64,000 nucleotides of DNA from Zizania palustris (GCA_019279435.1 JAAALK010000283.1:57703700-57767699), one strand, 5' to 3'; positions 10,821 through 23,268 are shown, counted from the first letter of the stretch. The notes: generated by a model from the letters alone, not told the origin. Program-made: numbers and translations.

Positions 10821-12750
10821 ACTACGTCAAAGACTTCAAGTTGAGTCCAACTTGGTATTTATAAATTAATATTTTTATAATTATTATATACTGAAATTTA
10901 TAATTAAAACTCCCAAGCAAAACTCAGATTGGGAATTTAAAACCATCTACTTAGAAAAAGAAATACGAAGTAACAAAGGAAATATGTATAGATTTTTATA
11001 ATTACTGTTTTTTGGAACTATGACTGTTATTCTTATTTTGTATTTTAAAATAAAGTTAACAAAAAAATTAATAACTGACATATCTAACAAGTAATTAAAA
11101 CTAAATATTTGTAAAAATAAAAAGTCTAAATTACACTCTTAAAGTATCGTTGAAGTCTGAAAAACACCGACAGTATTGTAAAACAGTTTAATTTATATCT
11201 TTGAATGGATGTTTTGCTCACGTGACAGATCAATAAAAAAGTCTAAATTACATCCTCTAATTTTGACAAAAATATGAATAACTCACCGAGTCACCGACAC
11301 CCTATCAGATGTTACGTCAGCAAAACCGCTCATGTTGTCACTACGTCATCAAAACAACTTTTTAAAGTTGTAAATTGAATTATTTTACAATACGAAAAAA
11401 TTCTTTATAGGGTTACAAACTTCAGCAATATTCAGCAATACTTTGAGATTGTATTTAGACTTTTTCCTTTGTAAAATTAATAACAAGAGGTCATTCAACA
11501 CAAGGGTTAGCTATCAGTGCCCTTAACGGTAAAACTATAGGACCGTTTTTTTCGGCCAAATACACGATTTTTTCCCGTCTCATGTTTTTCTATCCCTACG
11601 TCATTAAAAATAAACGTAAACATAGCTACCCATTATGTTTCTTTTTTTCCTGTCCTCGCACGTTTGATCCATCAGATATGTGTAGAAACTAAACTAAAAA
11701 ATATAATGTAGCGTTTGATCGGGAGTTAGGTAGAAACGAGCGGTTTTGTTCTATTTTTACGTGTGTTTGGCTTGGAATTATATAGAATGTAGTGGGTCTC
11801 AAGGAATATTCCTCGTAGATTCGGAATCATTCGTTCTCAAAAAATTCACCGAACCGAACAGCTCGCCTCCCACGTCTCCCACTCCATCCGTTTTTCTTCT
11901 CATTTTTTTTGCCGCTCTTGAACCAATCAAAAAACATAATCGAAACTATTTCATTCTCAGAATCTAAAAGAGAACAATTTCATTCTATTAGATTCCTAAA
12001 CCAAACTTCACCTAAATCTCCTCGGATTCTAGTTAGCTCAATATAAGATAGCTACTAGAATAAGACGATCACAGTGAAAATAATTTTCAAAGTTATCCAT
12101 CGATGGCTTGTCTGTAAGACAAGATCTTAGCAGGCAGGAAGAAGGACAAGCTAAGAGCACTGCAGCAGACATGACACATGCTCGCACGATTGGATGATTG
12201 GAGCAGACAGGATAAAGTTGGGCGCATGTGCAACCTCGCCATCGATACATGCAAAATGGTTAATGTTTTCACGCTGTCGATCCGTAGATCTCGGCAGTCC
12301 GATCCGGCACAGATTAGCCATGTCGAATTACTGCCTGCTCCGTGCTCGAGTTTGCTTCACACTTTTGAGTTTTGACCGAGACAGTTCTGCTGTTAGTGAA
12401 ACCACAATGCATGGCTAAAATAGTTCATAAGTAATAATTTTAAAAATTAGATTTAGCTATATATATAAACATTGTGTAACTAGTTCATAGCAAAGAAATA
12501 AATTCAGCTACTATGACTACCCATAAAAATAAAAAATAAAATAAATTTTCTATTCTATCTCTCTTCTCTCACCTATGTTTTTGCTAATTTATTTGTTTGT
12601 GTGTCCCATCTATTTGGTCAATTTAGCTATTTACCATTGTGTAGATTTCCATAGCTAAAGATTAGTTGTTTTTAATTCATCCATATGGACCAAGTAGTCC
12701 AAATACATTGTGGTTGCTCTTACATCGTGATACAACTATAACAATTCAGT
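10821..12750. other. AT-rich intergenic DNA, no gene recognised
   Basis: Only short motif-free ORFs. Sections near 11140-11470 and 11700-12010 look like old repeat debris (for example a TGTTTGG..CCAAACTTC pairing), but I could not fix element boundaries. Confidence 0.4.
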
Positions 12751-12756
12751 TTAGGA

Positions 12757-13078
12757 GGAGATGTTTATTTTAGATTGTATTTATAACAATTCAGCTTATA
12801 AAAAACTAAGTTGGATCAGTTTATTGGATTATTATAATCTATATATCATAAACCGACATAATAAGTTGATCTGATTATTTTAGCTTATAAAAATAAGCTT
12901 GATTGTTATAATCCCAAATTGAAATAAATAGACCCGTATAAAAAATTAAATTGCATTAGCTTACTGAATTGTTATAATCTGCACTACAGATTATAATAAT
13001 CTAATTTATTTATTTTAGCTTATAAAATAAACCAAGTTATTATAATTTTAAACCGAAACAAACTAAACAAATCCAAGG
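12757..13078. mobile_element. MITE-like element rich in TTATAAGC/GCTTATAA motifs
   Basis: Several inverted copies of AGCTTATAA..TTATAATC motifs fill the segment. The two ends (GTTTATTTTAGATTGT; reverse complement of the right end GTTTAGTTTGTTTCGGTTT) are weakly inverted. There is no coding capacity. Boundaries are approximate. Confidence 0.45.
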
Positions 13079-13339
13079 ATGTGCAAGAAGCCCAGCTGCT
13101 TCGGTGAGCGGAAGCATATTTCCTTAGCCCCGGCGGAATATCCTTCAAATTTCAGATCTCGTCCTCTTCATGCTGTCCTGCATCGGCTGCCAAAACCATT
13201 AATTTATGAAATAGAAATACTTTCTTTCTTTCTCTTTTTCTTTGCATTATCAGGAGCAGAGCATCGAGTGTACGTCCTGGATAAAAGAAATCACAGCCGG
13301 AGAAGTTACACGGTGACTCAGTGGGTGATGTAGATACGA

Positions 13340-13770
13340 GCTGGGAGAATTTTTATTTTTTAAAAAAATATAACTTTGTATACTTTATTCAAAAAATTAC
13401 AAAACTGAATATTTATTTGTTGAACCAGACCACGTCAGCTTTAGTTTGGCCAATGGTTGGCTGAACCAAAGCCACATCAGCCTGATTCGATCTACTATCG
13501 GCGGAATCAAGTTCCTGGCGCTCCGCACCGCGCCAGCCCGCGTGCGCCTGTCTCGCCCCGGTCGCCCATGCACGCACCACATCAGCTCTCGTGTCTCGCC
13601 CGACGCCCCACGGCCCGTGCCATACCGATGTGGGTGCGTGTGTGCGCTGGTCGGCGCGGCGTCCGTGTTTGTGCTGCGTTTGTGTCTAGTTTTGCAATTT
13701 TTTAAATCGGCATGCAGAGTTGAATTTTTTTTTTAAAAAAAAATATTTAAAAAAATCTGAGTTGGGATGA
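13340..13770. repeat. Fold-back element, copy 2, with GC-rich centre
   Basis: The outer arms are A/T homopolymer-rich (left with TTCAAAAAATTACAAAA, right with TTTGCAATTTTTTAAAT) and match the ends of the elements at 4855-5295 and 18780-19100. The left arm includes CCACGTCAGC and GCCACATCAGCC. The centre (about 13500-13680) is GC-rich and does not match the other copies, so it may be an insertion or captured DNA. Confidence 0.5.
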
Positions 13771-14104
13771 GGCCGCTTTGATTTGGTTATTTGTATGGTC
13801 AGCAGATTACTTACTGAGATGTCCCTTCACGTGTTCGTACGTGGAATAAACAAGATTTTGGTGCATGTGCGTTCGTTGATGCAGCCCGGCTTAAACACGA
13901 TTTGGAGTTGACGATCGGCAAAGAGATTTTGGAGGATTCGGCTGGATTTTTTTGTCCTTTGTTTCGCAGCGAATTAAACAAATTGAAGGTTATCGGTTCA
14001 TTAGCTAATGACGGACAACACCATCATTAAAAATTTTAATGATTAGTTTTTACTGACACTATATTGTCGTGTTTCATATCTAGACCGACGGAAGTTATTT
14101 AACT

Positions 14105-14173
14105 TCCGTCGGCTTTTTGAAATGCCGACGAAAGATAAAATAGCCGACGAAAATTTTCTATTTTCTTGTAGTG
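14105..14173 (-). mobile_element. CACTA-type transposon end (solo remnant)
   Basis: Read on the minus strand, 14173 to 14161 is CACTACAAGAAAA, the typical terminus of plant CACTA elements. Inverted CCGACGAAA/TTTCGTCGGC subterminal repeats follow. The matching far end and transposase are not seen. Confidence 0.55.
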
Positions 14174-14227
14174 TAATGCTTATGATTTTTTTATATTGAA
14201 AATTTTAAAGGGTTCTAGAAAGCATCA

Positions 14228-14428
14228 TATTTTTAGTGTTAATTTTGGTATCTTTTAGTACCTAAGTATCGTAGACACGGTGTACTAAAATTAATATTAA
14301 TATTAAAAATTAAACAGATTTTATAGTTCTTGAAGAGATACAACAATTTTTAGTGTTAATTTTGGTATCGGCTTCCTGATATCTCGGATATCAAGAGGTA
14401 CCAAAATTAACATTGAAAATTATAATAC
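14228..14428. repeat. Two tandem hairpin units
   Basis: Units at about 14228-14312 and 14343-14428 each start with TTTTAGTGTTAATTTTGGTA and close with an inverted partner such as ACCAAAATTAACATTGAAAA. They are non-coding and MITE-like. Confidence 0.5.
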
Positions 14429-14479
14429 CTCCTCAAGGATAATAAAATCACTCTAAAAATTATGGTACCTCTTAAGTAC

Positions 14480-16560
14480 CGTAAAATCACTCTCTTTTTA
14501 TATAGCCATGCTTTGTATATAGATACTGAATATATTAGCAGTAAAACTTTACAAAGTTAATTTTTTTGATACTGAGTTGAAAATGCATCAATATAATTTT
14601 AACGGTTTGAAAATATGTCATCGTAATTGTGCCGGTCACGTTTAGGGGCTCGGAGCCACCACCATGAATTATAGTTGCATTTTTAATTTCTTAAGGATGT
14701 AATAACATGTGAGGATTTATATATCCCTTCTCAATAACAATACCCTAAAACAAGATATTTCAATAGTTGTAAATTTTCCTGAGAAGAAACAAGCAGCTCT
14801 TGTTCTGCTTAATTTCTTGGGTACTCCTGGAAAAAGTTTTACCAAATCCCCAGTGATATGAAGTCCATCATAACGTACTCTTCCATTTTCCCAATTAAAG
14901 CTCGTCTGACCCATTAATTCGATCCTTATCGATCAGACTGCATATTATTATATGCATTCAATCATTTTTGTGCTCGGCAAAACTAATATATTTTCCGGGA
15001 AAAACATGCACATCTGGCAAAAGAATTGGACAAACATTATTCAGAACATCTATCGTATCGTCCACAAATATACCCGATCCAATCCCATCCCTGTCGTCAA
15101 TTGGACGTACGTACGTCAAGATCATAATTTTCTCTTCGAAGGACAATGATATCATCTAAGGATATCATCTCTATCGCTAGCTGTTTGTGAAAATTAATTC
15201 AGGGGTCGCGTGTAGACGCACACAAGAAGATTTGTTCGAAATCAAACCATCTATCAGCGTGTAGCTGGACGCTGGTCCCTGACTCCATGCATTTGCTAGG
15301 CTGTGTTCTTGGACCAGCATAGAGCATACAGATCGAGCTGAGCACAGTACGATCGAACAGTCCCGTAATTAGTTGAGAAACGAATAAATACAGAACGATT
15401 CAATTCTTATCCGCTACCTGCTGCTGCCAATATTGCCAGGTAGGATCGTCGTCGTCGTGCTGATCTCTAGATACCTTGTATCCGCTCATAATTTCGTCAG
15501 TATGTAGCTCGCTCGATCTATGGACGGATTCAATTCCATGGCAATTCGATCATCAATGCACTCATGAAGGAGGCCTCTTTTAGCGCAAATAAGTTGATCA
15601 TACTACTTATTAAGTTTGTTCAGGATCATTAGTAACCGGTAATAAGAACCATTAGTGATGGGTGTAATCTAACATGCACTCTTATCATGTCAGCAAAGAT
15701 CGCTCAGATATATGGACGAAATCTATCACTAATAGTAAATATAATTAGTGACCGATCAAACTATAATCCATAGGCGGTCTCTATTTTAGTGCCGTGTGTT
15801 TTTATTTGTCGCTAAATTTAATGATACATATTTTTTTATCTGTCGCTAAAGATCTATCGCTAAACTTATTTGTGGGGTAGTTCCACGCCCTACATGTGTA
15901 GAGTGGCAGATATAATGCTAGCTAGCTAGATAGTTTTTTCTAAATAATCAGTGAGCTAGCTATCTAATTATGTAAGGAGGAAATTAGACTTGGTGTCATG
16001 TGTGTACAGGGAAATCGATCGGATCCACCATCATGTCGATCAAACACACTAATGATCGATCGAGCTGCACGGTGTGCATGCATGATCAGTCTGTGCATTA
16101 TTAATTTCAATCTAGCTAGATAAGCTAGCTTAGCTTCCATGATATATACAAGCTAGCTTAGCATGCAGTTGCAAATAAATCAAATGGCAGCAGCTAGCTA
16201 GATATATAGCACACATTTTCGAGCAAAGCCAGGACACTTTCGAGCTCCTACATACTTGAATTATGCTCACTTAGCTTGTTGCTTTCATGAGTGTTTGCAG
16301 AAAATATGAATTACTTCGGGTGTCCTGCTGTCGTCTATGCATGGGAGGAATCAATTAGTTGGAACCTACTTGGGACTTGGAATTATGCAATTGGATATTT
16401 TGTATGTGAAGAGAACAAACTAATAAACAGATCGAGATCCAATTCTGCTGTCAAATCATAGCTTCATTCGTTTGAGGCAATACATATACAGCTAGCTAGC
16501 CCCACAGTAAAAAGAGCTTCTTCCTGCTGGCAGATTGACGTACCAAATATATATATACAC
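14480..16560. other. Intergenic DNA with possible CACTA subterminal debris
   Basis: No gene recognised. Around 15600-15890 there are repeated motifs of the type TTAGTGAYGGGTG, CACTAATAG and TCGCTAAA, reminiscent of subterminal repeats of grass CACTA elements. The assignment is weak. GCTAGCTAG and TATA-rich tracts are common near 15910-16220. Confidence 0.35.
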
Positions 16561-16562
16561 AA

Positions 16563-17040
16563 GAGCGTTATTCTACACGTGTGTAGAATAGCTACACTGA
16601 TCACGGGACTAATACTTTCAGTAGTAGATTTTTTCACTAAAATAATAATTGAGTATTTTTTCAGTAGTAGATTTCTCAGTAGAATAGCTATTCTACATAC
16701 GTGGTGTAGGATAATGCTTCTATATATATATACGAGAGCACTATTCTATTGAGAAAATCTACTATTGAAAGTGGTCAATGTAGAATAGTTATTCTACTGA
16801 GAAATCTACTACTAAAAAAATAGTACTCAATTTTTATTTTACTGAGAAAATGTACTACTAAAAATAGTAATATATATATATATATAAATGCTATTCTACA
16901 CCACAGGTATAGAATAACTATTCTACTGAGAAATTTACTACCGAGAAAAAAATAGTACTCAATTGCTACTCTACTGAAAAAATCTACTACTGAAAGTGGT
17001 CAGTGTAGAATAGTTATTATACACACATGGTGTAGGACTA
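16563..17040. mobile_element. Cluster of three related palindromic MITEs separated by TA tracts
   Basis: Three copies at about 16563-16720, 16733-16860 and 16886-17040 share GTGTAGAATAG.TATTCTAC, GAGAAATCTACTACTGA and AATAGTACTCAAT blocks. The first lies in the opposite orientation. Each is bordered by (TA)n, which suggests insertion into TA targets (Tc1/mariner-Stowaway-like behaviour) or TA slippage at the junctions. Confidence 0.65.
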
Positions 17041-17600
17041 GTGAATCATATTAATTTCATTCTTAAGAAAAGAAAAGGGTCTGATTATATTACAATTAGC
17101 TCAAAAGGTTTGGCACCTGCAGAACCACCTAATCAGTACAGGATATAACACCCTTCACCAACAACATATTCGTAACCCCAAACAAGACAAATTGAACATC
17201 TCTAAACTTCCCAATGCAATGCAACCACAACCTAAGAAAGAAAGAATATCTCAGGTGTGTTTGCTTGAGCCTTAAAATTCTTCGAAACAATATTTTGAGC
17301 TGTAAAAAAAACTATCATGCATTAGTTGCAGAAGAGCTACGGATTTATTTGGTTACAGTAGTTACAGATGAAATGATAAAAGGGTCAACGGGGCGCAAAC
17401 CATAAAGTTGTGAAATCTAACGGACTAGTACCATACGCTTCATACCGATAAAAATCTATTATGATTAAAAATTAGTTTTATTCAACATTTATTTGGTTTG
17501 GTTTTAAATTTTCTGACCAAAGAAAAAAATGCAAGAAGCTTCTTGCCGCTACTTGCAGGCTCCCATCTTATCCGATGACATTTTCAATTGCGAATATATA
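17041..17600. other. No gene recognised
   Basis: Mixed-composition DNA with short ORFs only (longest 63 codons). Nothing identifiable. Confidence 0.4.
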
Positions 17601-17604
17601 ATTG

Positions 17605-17995
17605 CCCTGTATGGAAACTCTAGCAGTGTTAGAGGTTAGAGTTAGATTGTAACCCTAAATTAACCCTGAAATAACTCTAGCCCTTAAGGTGTATGGATGC
17701 AAGGGTTAGAAGTTAGAATTAGTTACTTTTTAATCATTTGACTACTTTTCAGCTTAATTTATTGTGGCCACACTAGTCTCGCTGTGTAGCTGTGTGGGAT
17801 CCTGTGTGGCTGGAAATCCATTTTTTGGGTGGACCTCACACAAACTAGCCTCAATTAGCACCCCTTGGAGATGCTAATTTTTTTTGATGGGTTAAATTGA
17901 AACAACCCAACTCTAACCTTCCTGTATGGGGTATTTTAGGGTTAGTTGGGGTAAATCTAACCCAAACTAACTCTAACCCCTGAATCCATATAGGG
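17605..17995. mobile_element. hAT-like MITE
   Basis: The left end CCCTGTATGGAAACTCTAGC and the right end read in reverse (CCCTATATGGATTCAGGG) form terminal inverted repeats. The interior is rich in GGGTTAGAGTTAG-type motifs and non-coding. A clear 8-bp target duplication was not found. Confidence 0.55.
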
Positions 17996-18779
17996 TCATG
18001 GTGTTAGGCAAACTAATCGTCATTAAAATAATTAATTTTTGTTTTTTGTTTTGAGATGGGCGGTAATGATGTAGTATATATAGATCATTTGATCCAAAAC
18101 CTGCTCCCGGCCCGGCCACGAGCGGATGAATTATTGGTTGCTTGCTTCCGCGAATATTGCACAGCTGGCGTGTGCCGGTTCTCGATAAGGCCGCGCGCCA
18201 CGTCAGCCGTGGGCCGCTTCTCTCACCCGGGTCGGATCCTGCCACTCCCAACCGTAAAACTTTAAATCTAAATCGGAGATTTGGATTTACGTAATATTAA
18301 GAGTGTTTTGTTGAGTTGAGCCACTACAGAAATTATCTTCGACTTTAAGAGGACATGGGTAGGATTTGTGAGCAATTTTTCAGACTTTTATGAAGAGAAG
18401 CGGCCAAAGGAGTCTGAATCCCACCTTTTTTGAAGTGCTTTAGTTCGGCTCGGAGACTAGAAAACACGTTTGGCTCGGTTTTAGCTTCATGGAGCAAAGA
18501 GGTTGGATCCAGAGTTCTACCATACGTACCCTAAAAAAATGAATTTTTTGTAATTTGCTACTGCTAAAAAATAATTTTATTTTTTATGTTATTGTGATTT
18601 AAGTGGTATTTTAAAGTGCCATTATAATCAAATGAATTATTTGAAGAGGGAAAATTATCATTTTTTTAAAATTGTGTACGTAGCCTCCTGCTTCCTTGTG
18701 TGAAGTTTTTTTTAAGTAGACTGATCGCTCCGAGTCAACTCCTATATGTGAGAGACATTATGAGAACTTTTTATAATAA

Positions 18780-19100
18780 TGTTTTTTAAATTCAAATCTG
18801 GTAGTAGAATTCAAAAAATTGTAAAAATGGACTCCCGTCAGCAATGTATCTACCGAATATGGCCACATCAGGACATGTTCGGCACTACATTAGCCGAACA
18901 TAGCCATGTCAGCCTCGTTCAACACTTCAACACCGAACGAGACTGACGTGGTCACGTTCGACTGATGTAGTGTCGAACATAGCCTGATGTAGCCACGTTC
19001 GACGGATACACGATCGACATGAGTTTATTTTTGTAATTTTTTGAATTTGACTACCATATTTGATGTTTTTTTAAAAAAATATTATTTTAAAAAACTCAAC
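18780..19100. repeat. Fold-back element, copy 3
   Basis: Left outer arm ATTCAAAAAATTGTAAAAAT and right outer arm TTTTTGTAATTTTTTGAATT are inverted. Inside lie multiple CCGAACAT/GTTCGGC and GACGTGGTCACGTTCG motifs shared with the element at 4855-5295. No coding capacity. Confidence 0.65.
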
Positions 19101-19790
19101 ATTATGATTGATCACTTTAGCCAACTACTACAAGCAAGAGTAGTTGTACTCAACCACTGATTTTATTTATTCAAACAACACAACTCTAACAATAACCGAG
19201 TATATGCAGTGCTTTAGATTGTAAATCTAATTAAATAATTTTTACAATACATAATTTTATTGTGCAAAAATATTATTACTTTTAGATTGTACTTTAAAAA
19301 GGCTGTACTAGAAAAATAGATAATTGATGTTTCTTGGTAGTCTTTACTTATGATCTTGATGGGCATGTTTTTATTGTGTTCTTTAATGTCAAAATACAGC
19401 TGCTCCTTCTAGTATTAGATGTAATATTTTTATAGTACAATGAATAAAATATTCTATTCGATATTAAATTGCTATATGATAGAGTATATTCTTTAGGTCG
19501 AAAAAAAGATCAATCAGTGCCCTTTGAAAATATCATCTACATTTTTTATTAAAAAAATGTAATCTTATCCATTAAGGCGTCCATCTAGTAGTTCAAACCA
19601 GATCACTTGAAATTGACTTTCATTTGTCTCAAAACTATATCTTAGAAATATCTGTCGTTAAATTATTTTTAATACACATGTTGATCAAGATAAGCTAGTA
19701 ACGGGTCGAACGGCAAAGTCCAACCGGGCCGGGTCACGAGCCCGAATCCGATATTATAAAAAAAATGTTTTTTTTTTCGTTTATGGGAGG
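19101..19790. other. Distal upstream region of the TIP gene
   Basis: AT-rich with no gene. It contains generic promoter-distal sequence; no specific regulatory element is claimed. Confidence 0.4.
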
Positions 19791-19796
19791 CCACAC

Positions 19797-19802
19797 TATA
19801 AG
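19797..19802 (+). promoter_or_regulatory. TATA box of the TIP aquaporin gene
   Basis: TATAAG lies about 125 bp upstream of the ATG at 19922, followed by a C/T-rich 5' UTR. It is the only TATA-like site at suitable distance. Confidence 0.6.
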
Positions 19803-19921
19803 AAGAGCCCTACGGGGTGCTCGATCCGCATTCCCGGTGGCCAGCATCTCGTCCCCTCCTCCCCCCGGCCCTCTCAGTCGTCAGCTCGCCGTTCCGGCGA
19901 TCTCCCCCCGCCACCGTCGCC

Positions 19922-20903
19922 ATGTCGGGTAACATCGCCTTCGGCCGCTTCGATGACTCCTTCAGCGTGGCCTCCCTCAAGGCGTACGTCGCCGAGTTTA
20001 TCTCCACCCTCATCTTCGTCTTCGCCGGCGTCGGCTCTGCCATCGCCTACTGTGAGTGATAGATCCACCGACGTGCAGCGTGTGTCATGCGGCACGGTAG
20101 TAGTGAACAGTGCAGACGAGAGGTGCAGCGCAGTGCTTAACTATGTGTACGTTTGATTGTATTACCAAACGCAGCTAAGTTGACCGGTGGCGCGGCGCTT
20201 GACCCGGCCGGGCTGGTCGCCGTGGCGCTGGGCCACGCGTTCGCGCTGTTCGTGGCGGTGGCCATCGGCGCCAACATCTCCGGCGGGCACGTTAACCCGG
20301 CCGTCACCTTCGGCCTCGCCCTCGGCGGCCAGATCACCATCCTCACCGGCATCTTCTACTGGGTCGCCCAACTCCTCGGCGCCATCGTCGGCGCCGTCCT
20401 CGTCCAGTTCAGCACCGGCATCGTACGTGAACATAACTACTCACCGCTCGCCGGAGCATATGCGGCGACTCCGGCAGCACACACTGGCACGTACTGACGT
20501 CGCCGCCGCCGTTGTTTCGTTTCCTTTGCAGGCGACCCCGACGCACGGGCTGTCGGCCGGCGTGGGCGCGTTCGAGGGCGTCGTGTTTGAGATCATCATC
20601 ACCTTCGGGCTGGTCTACACCGTGTACGCCACCGCCGCCGACCCCAAGAAGGGCTCTCTCGGCACCATCGCCCCCATCGCCATCGGCTTCATCGTCGGCG
20701 CCAACATCCTCGTGGCCGGCCCATTCTCCGGCGGCTCCATGAACCCGGCCCGCTCCTTCGGCCCCGCCGTGGCCAGCGGCGACTACACCAACATCTGGAT
20801 CTACTTCGTCGGCCCCCTCATCGGCGGAGGCCTCGCCGGTCTTGTCTACCGGTACGTCTACCTGTGCGGCGACCACACCGCCGTCGCCACCAGTGACTTC
20901 TAA
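19922..20903 (+). CDS. Tonoplast intrinsic protein, TIP2-type aquaporin
   Basis: Vacuolar-membrane channel for water and, for TIP2 members, ammonia. Three exons (19922-20051, 20175-20422, 20532-20903) with GT-AG introns of 123 and 109 bp give an uninterrupted 249-residue protein, the usual TIP length. It starts MSGNIAFGRFDDSFS, typical of TIP2 proteins. Both pore motifs are present: SGGHVNPAVTF in exon 2 and SGGSMNPARSF in exon 3. The apparent aromatic/arginine filter residues are His (in ALGHAF), Ile (GFIVGAN), Gly and Arg (GGSMNPAR), the TIP2 pattern. Six hydrophobic spans are evident. The gene appears fully functional. The exact paralogue (TIP2;1, 2;2 or 2;3) is not resolved. Confidence 0.96.
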
Positions 20904-22040
20904 GCTAGCTGTTGGCAACATGCATGCATGCATGCATAAAGCCAAGTGGACGTACGATGATCCATGTTTCTTGGATTGTAATGTGGTGTTGGATGATCCA
21001 TATCCATATATGTTTATGAACCCTTCGGTTGAGTTTTTCTTTCTTCGATTTAATTTAATTGGTGCCATTTGGTCGTTCTACATGTTATTCGTCGCCCACA
21101 AAATAAAATGGGACAACCATGTAAATTTCACAGTGAGGTCATTTTGGTCATTGATGTTTCATTTCATTTCATTTTGTCCAAACGTATCATCCAATTTTAT
21201 TTACTATTTGGTAATATGGTCCATTGGTCGTCCCTGCTCCATTTGGACCGTCATGTGAAGTACCCAGCTCAGCTCGAACCCGTACGTACTGATGGCAAGA
21301 TAGATCTGTATGTAACAAAAATGTAAACTTTAACCTCTTAGAAAAAAAAGATAGAAAGAGGAAAATAATCAGAACAATAAAACACGAGTATATATGTCAG
21401 AAATATTCAATGTTCAACAGCCAACTTCTTAGATTACTCATGCACGCACACTATGTGCTGATCGAAATGACGAGGATATCACAGCATTTCCCCCCTCTTT
21501 GAACAAAATTACGTCCTTGCAATGTGCTCATATATATATATATAAGTTTTCAAAAATTTTAGGGTCTAGACTTTGTTTGATTTTAGAGATTCAGGTTTTC
21601 TGTATAGAAATTAGACCGTCTTTACGGTGGTAATACAAACTACACAAGGTAACAGTGTGTGCAGCTTACGTCTAGACACCGGAGAAGCTGGATTTTTTGT
21701 TGATGTGGGAATGAATTAAGTCGGGAGTGACAAAGCTAGAGTAAAGTAGGAGATGGGAAATTAAACTTATAATAAATAGCTTTCTTAACTGGATCAAGAA
21801 ATTTTTGGAGCTTGAGATGTATACCAAAGTGTGAATGAAGTGGAGCTGGAGTAAGCTACGTATAGTACGCATGTTGCTCCTTGCCATCTCTTCCTGGCCC
21901 GAATGGTGCCCGGCCCGAAAGTTTCGCCAGTCCACATGCCATCTCTTCCTCTCGCAAATCCCTCTAAGCCATGCAAAGTTGCGAGACCCGTATCACAAAT
22001 GCATAAATCCGATCTAGTTTTACACCCGAAATCCAATCGG
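20904..22040. other. TIP 3' UTR and flanking DNA
   Basis: The first 200-400 bp (with a GCATGCATGCATGCAT tract near 20920) are probably 3' UTR. Beyond that only short motif-free ORFs and a TA tract near 21531 are seen. Confidence 0.45.
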
Positions 22041-22050
22041 CAATGTCGTT

Positions 22051-22162
22051 TTTCCCCTACCAATTTGCAAAAAAAACTCTCTGAATCTATGTCGTTGGAT
22101 TTCAGATATAGAACTAGAATCAGATTTATACATTTGTAAAAATACAGAGTGTTTTGTGCATA
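22051..22162. repeat. Left long inverted repeat flanking the captured CslD fragment
   Basis: About 110 bp whose reverse complement matches 23101-23207 (shared blocks ATCCAACRACATA, CAAATTGGTA and TTCTARTTCTA). The pair brackets an inverted CslD N-terminal fragment, as the long terminal repeats of Pack-MULE-type elements do. Confidence 0.6.
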
Positions 22163-22164
22163 GG

Positions 22165-22671
22165 ATACCAATCCTCCGTGTTAGGTTCGTTGCCCGCCAC
22201 ACCAAGAAGAGGAATATATAACGCGCGCCACCAAGCGCACCAGTACCAGTGTAGGGGCTCAGGATGCCCGGAGGGATGGACACCTTGCGGCTGAGTGGCT
22301 TCCAGGGCTTGTCGACGAGGTTCTCCATTTTGACGGCGCCTCCTCCTCCGGCCGCGTCGTGGCCGATATCGTCGTCGTTAGCGTACGCGCGCGGCGTTAT
22401 CCTGTGGCCGGTAGGCGTTCCCGATGTCGTACGTGCCCTTGGTCTCGAACAACCACTGGTTGTGGTCGAAGTCCCCTGTCTGGGTACGCAGCCGCAGCGA
22501 CTTGGAGTTGGACGGCGCCGGCACGCGCGCCGTCGACAGCCGCCTGTCCATCTTGCCGCCTCCGTCGCCGTTGTCACTGCTCCCGCGCCGGTTGACCATC
22601 TTGGAGGCAGGGTCGGCCTTGGAACAGTGCCAGTGGTACGACCGCACCGGACCTAAGTAAGGGGCCTCCAA
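22165..22671 (-). pseudogene. CslD (cellulose synthase-like D) N-terminal fragment
   Basis: On the minus strand one frame reads KMDRRLSTARVPAPSNSKSL, then TQTGDFDHNQWLFETKGTYD and IGNAYRPQDN. After a frame change come KMENLVDKPWKPLSRKVSIP and PGILSP, and after another break FLFLVWRATN. This is the region just before and into the first transmembrane span of CslD proteins, Golgi enzymes needed for tip growth and cell division. At least two frameshifts disable it. It lies inverted relative to the rest of the CslD sequence at 23846-24512 and between inverted repeats, so it looks captured or rearranged rather than an exon of a working gene. The wording is closest to the CslD5 group from memory. 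Confidence 0.85.
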
Positions 22672-22860
22672 AATTTAGTATGTTAATAGGCTTCACAAGT
22701 ATTAATAAAATTCAGTTACAAATTAGTCACAAGTCACAGATAGCAGAACTGTTAATGACACTAAATTTTTTAATATTATTTTGTATCTTTACGATGAACG
22801 AGAGCCTCCATTTTTTATCCCGCATGTGGTCACAAAAATATCAGAGCCGGCCCTGCTCGA
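22630..22860. repeat. Fragment of an interspersed repeat ending in GAGCCGGCCCTG
   Basis: Begins near AAGGGGCCTCCAAAATTTAG and ends AGAGCCGGCCCTG, with an AT-rich middle. A related but longer piece lies at about 34350-35240. Both look like pieces of a common grass repeat family. Confidence 0.35.
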
Positions 22861-23100
22861 AGGAAGACGCTCAGACATGGCACGCTGAGGAGTACGTACT
22901 CGATCAGGCGCGACGCGTCGAGGTCATCGTCGTTTCCGAGGCAGCTGGTCGATCACGACGACGACATGCATGCACGCGGGTTCTTAGCTTCTTCCTAGCT
23001 AGGTACGGCCCGCTCGGTGAGTCGGTGCTCCGTCGAGGAGCGCTCCGCCATTGTTGCAAGGCCGAGCTAGGGAGAGATGCCTCTGGCTGGCTCCGTATGT

Positions 23101-23207
23101 TGTGTACAAAGCACTGTATGTACGAATGCACAAATCCTATTCTAATTCTACATCTAAAATCCAACAACATATATTCGAAAGATTTTTTGTAAATTGGTAA
23201 AAGAAAT
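23101..23207. repeat. Right long inverted repeat flanking the captured CslD fragment
   Basis: Inverted partner of 22051-22162; see that entry. Identity looks roughly 75-80% by eye over about 105 bp. Confidence 0.6.
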
Positions 23208-23268
23208 GAAAATATACTATAGAGAACCTTTTTATAAAATCAACGTTGTCATTGAATTTCAAATGTAA

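Noticed and set aside
20409..21068. 219-codon minus-strand ORF across the TIP gene
   Set aside because: Its Gly/Asp/Ala-rich sequence is the reverse of the aquaporin exon; no independent motif.
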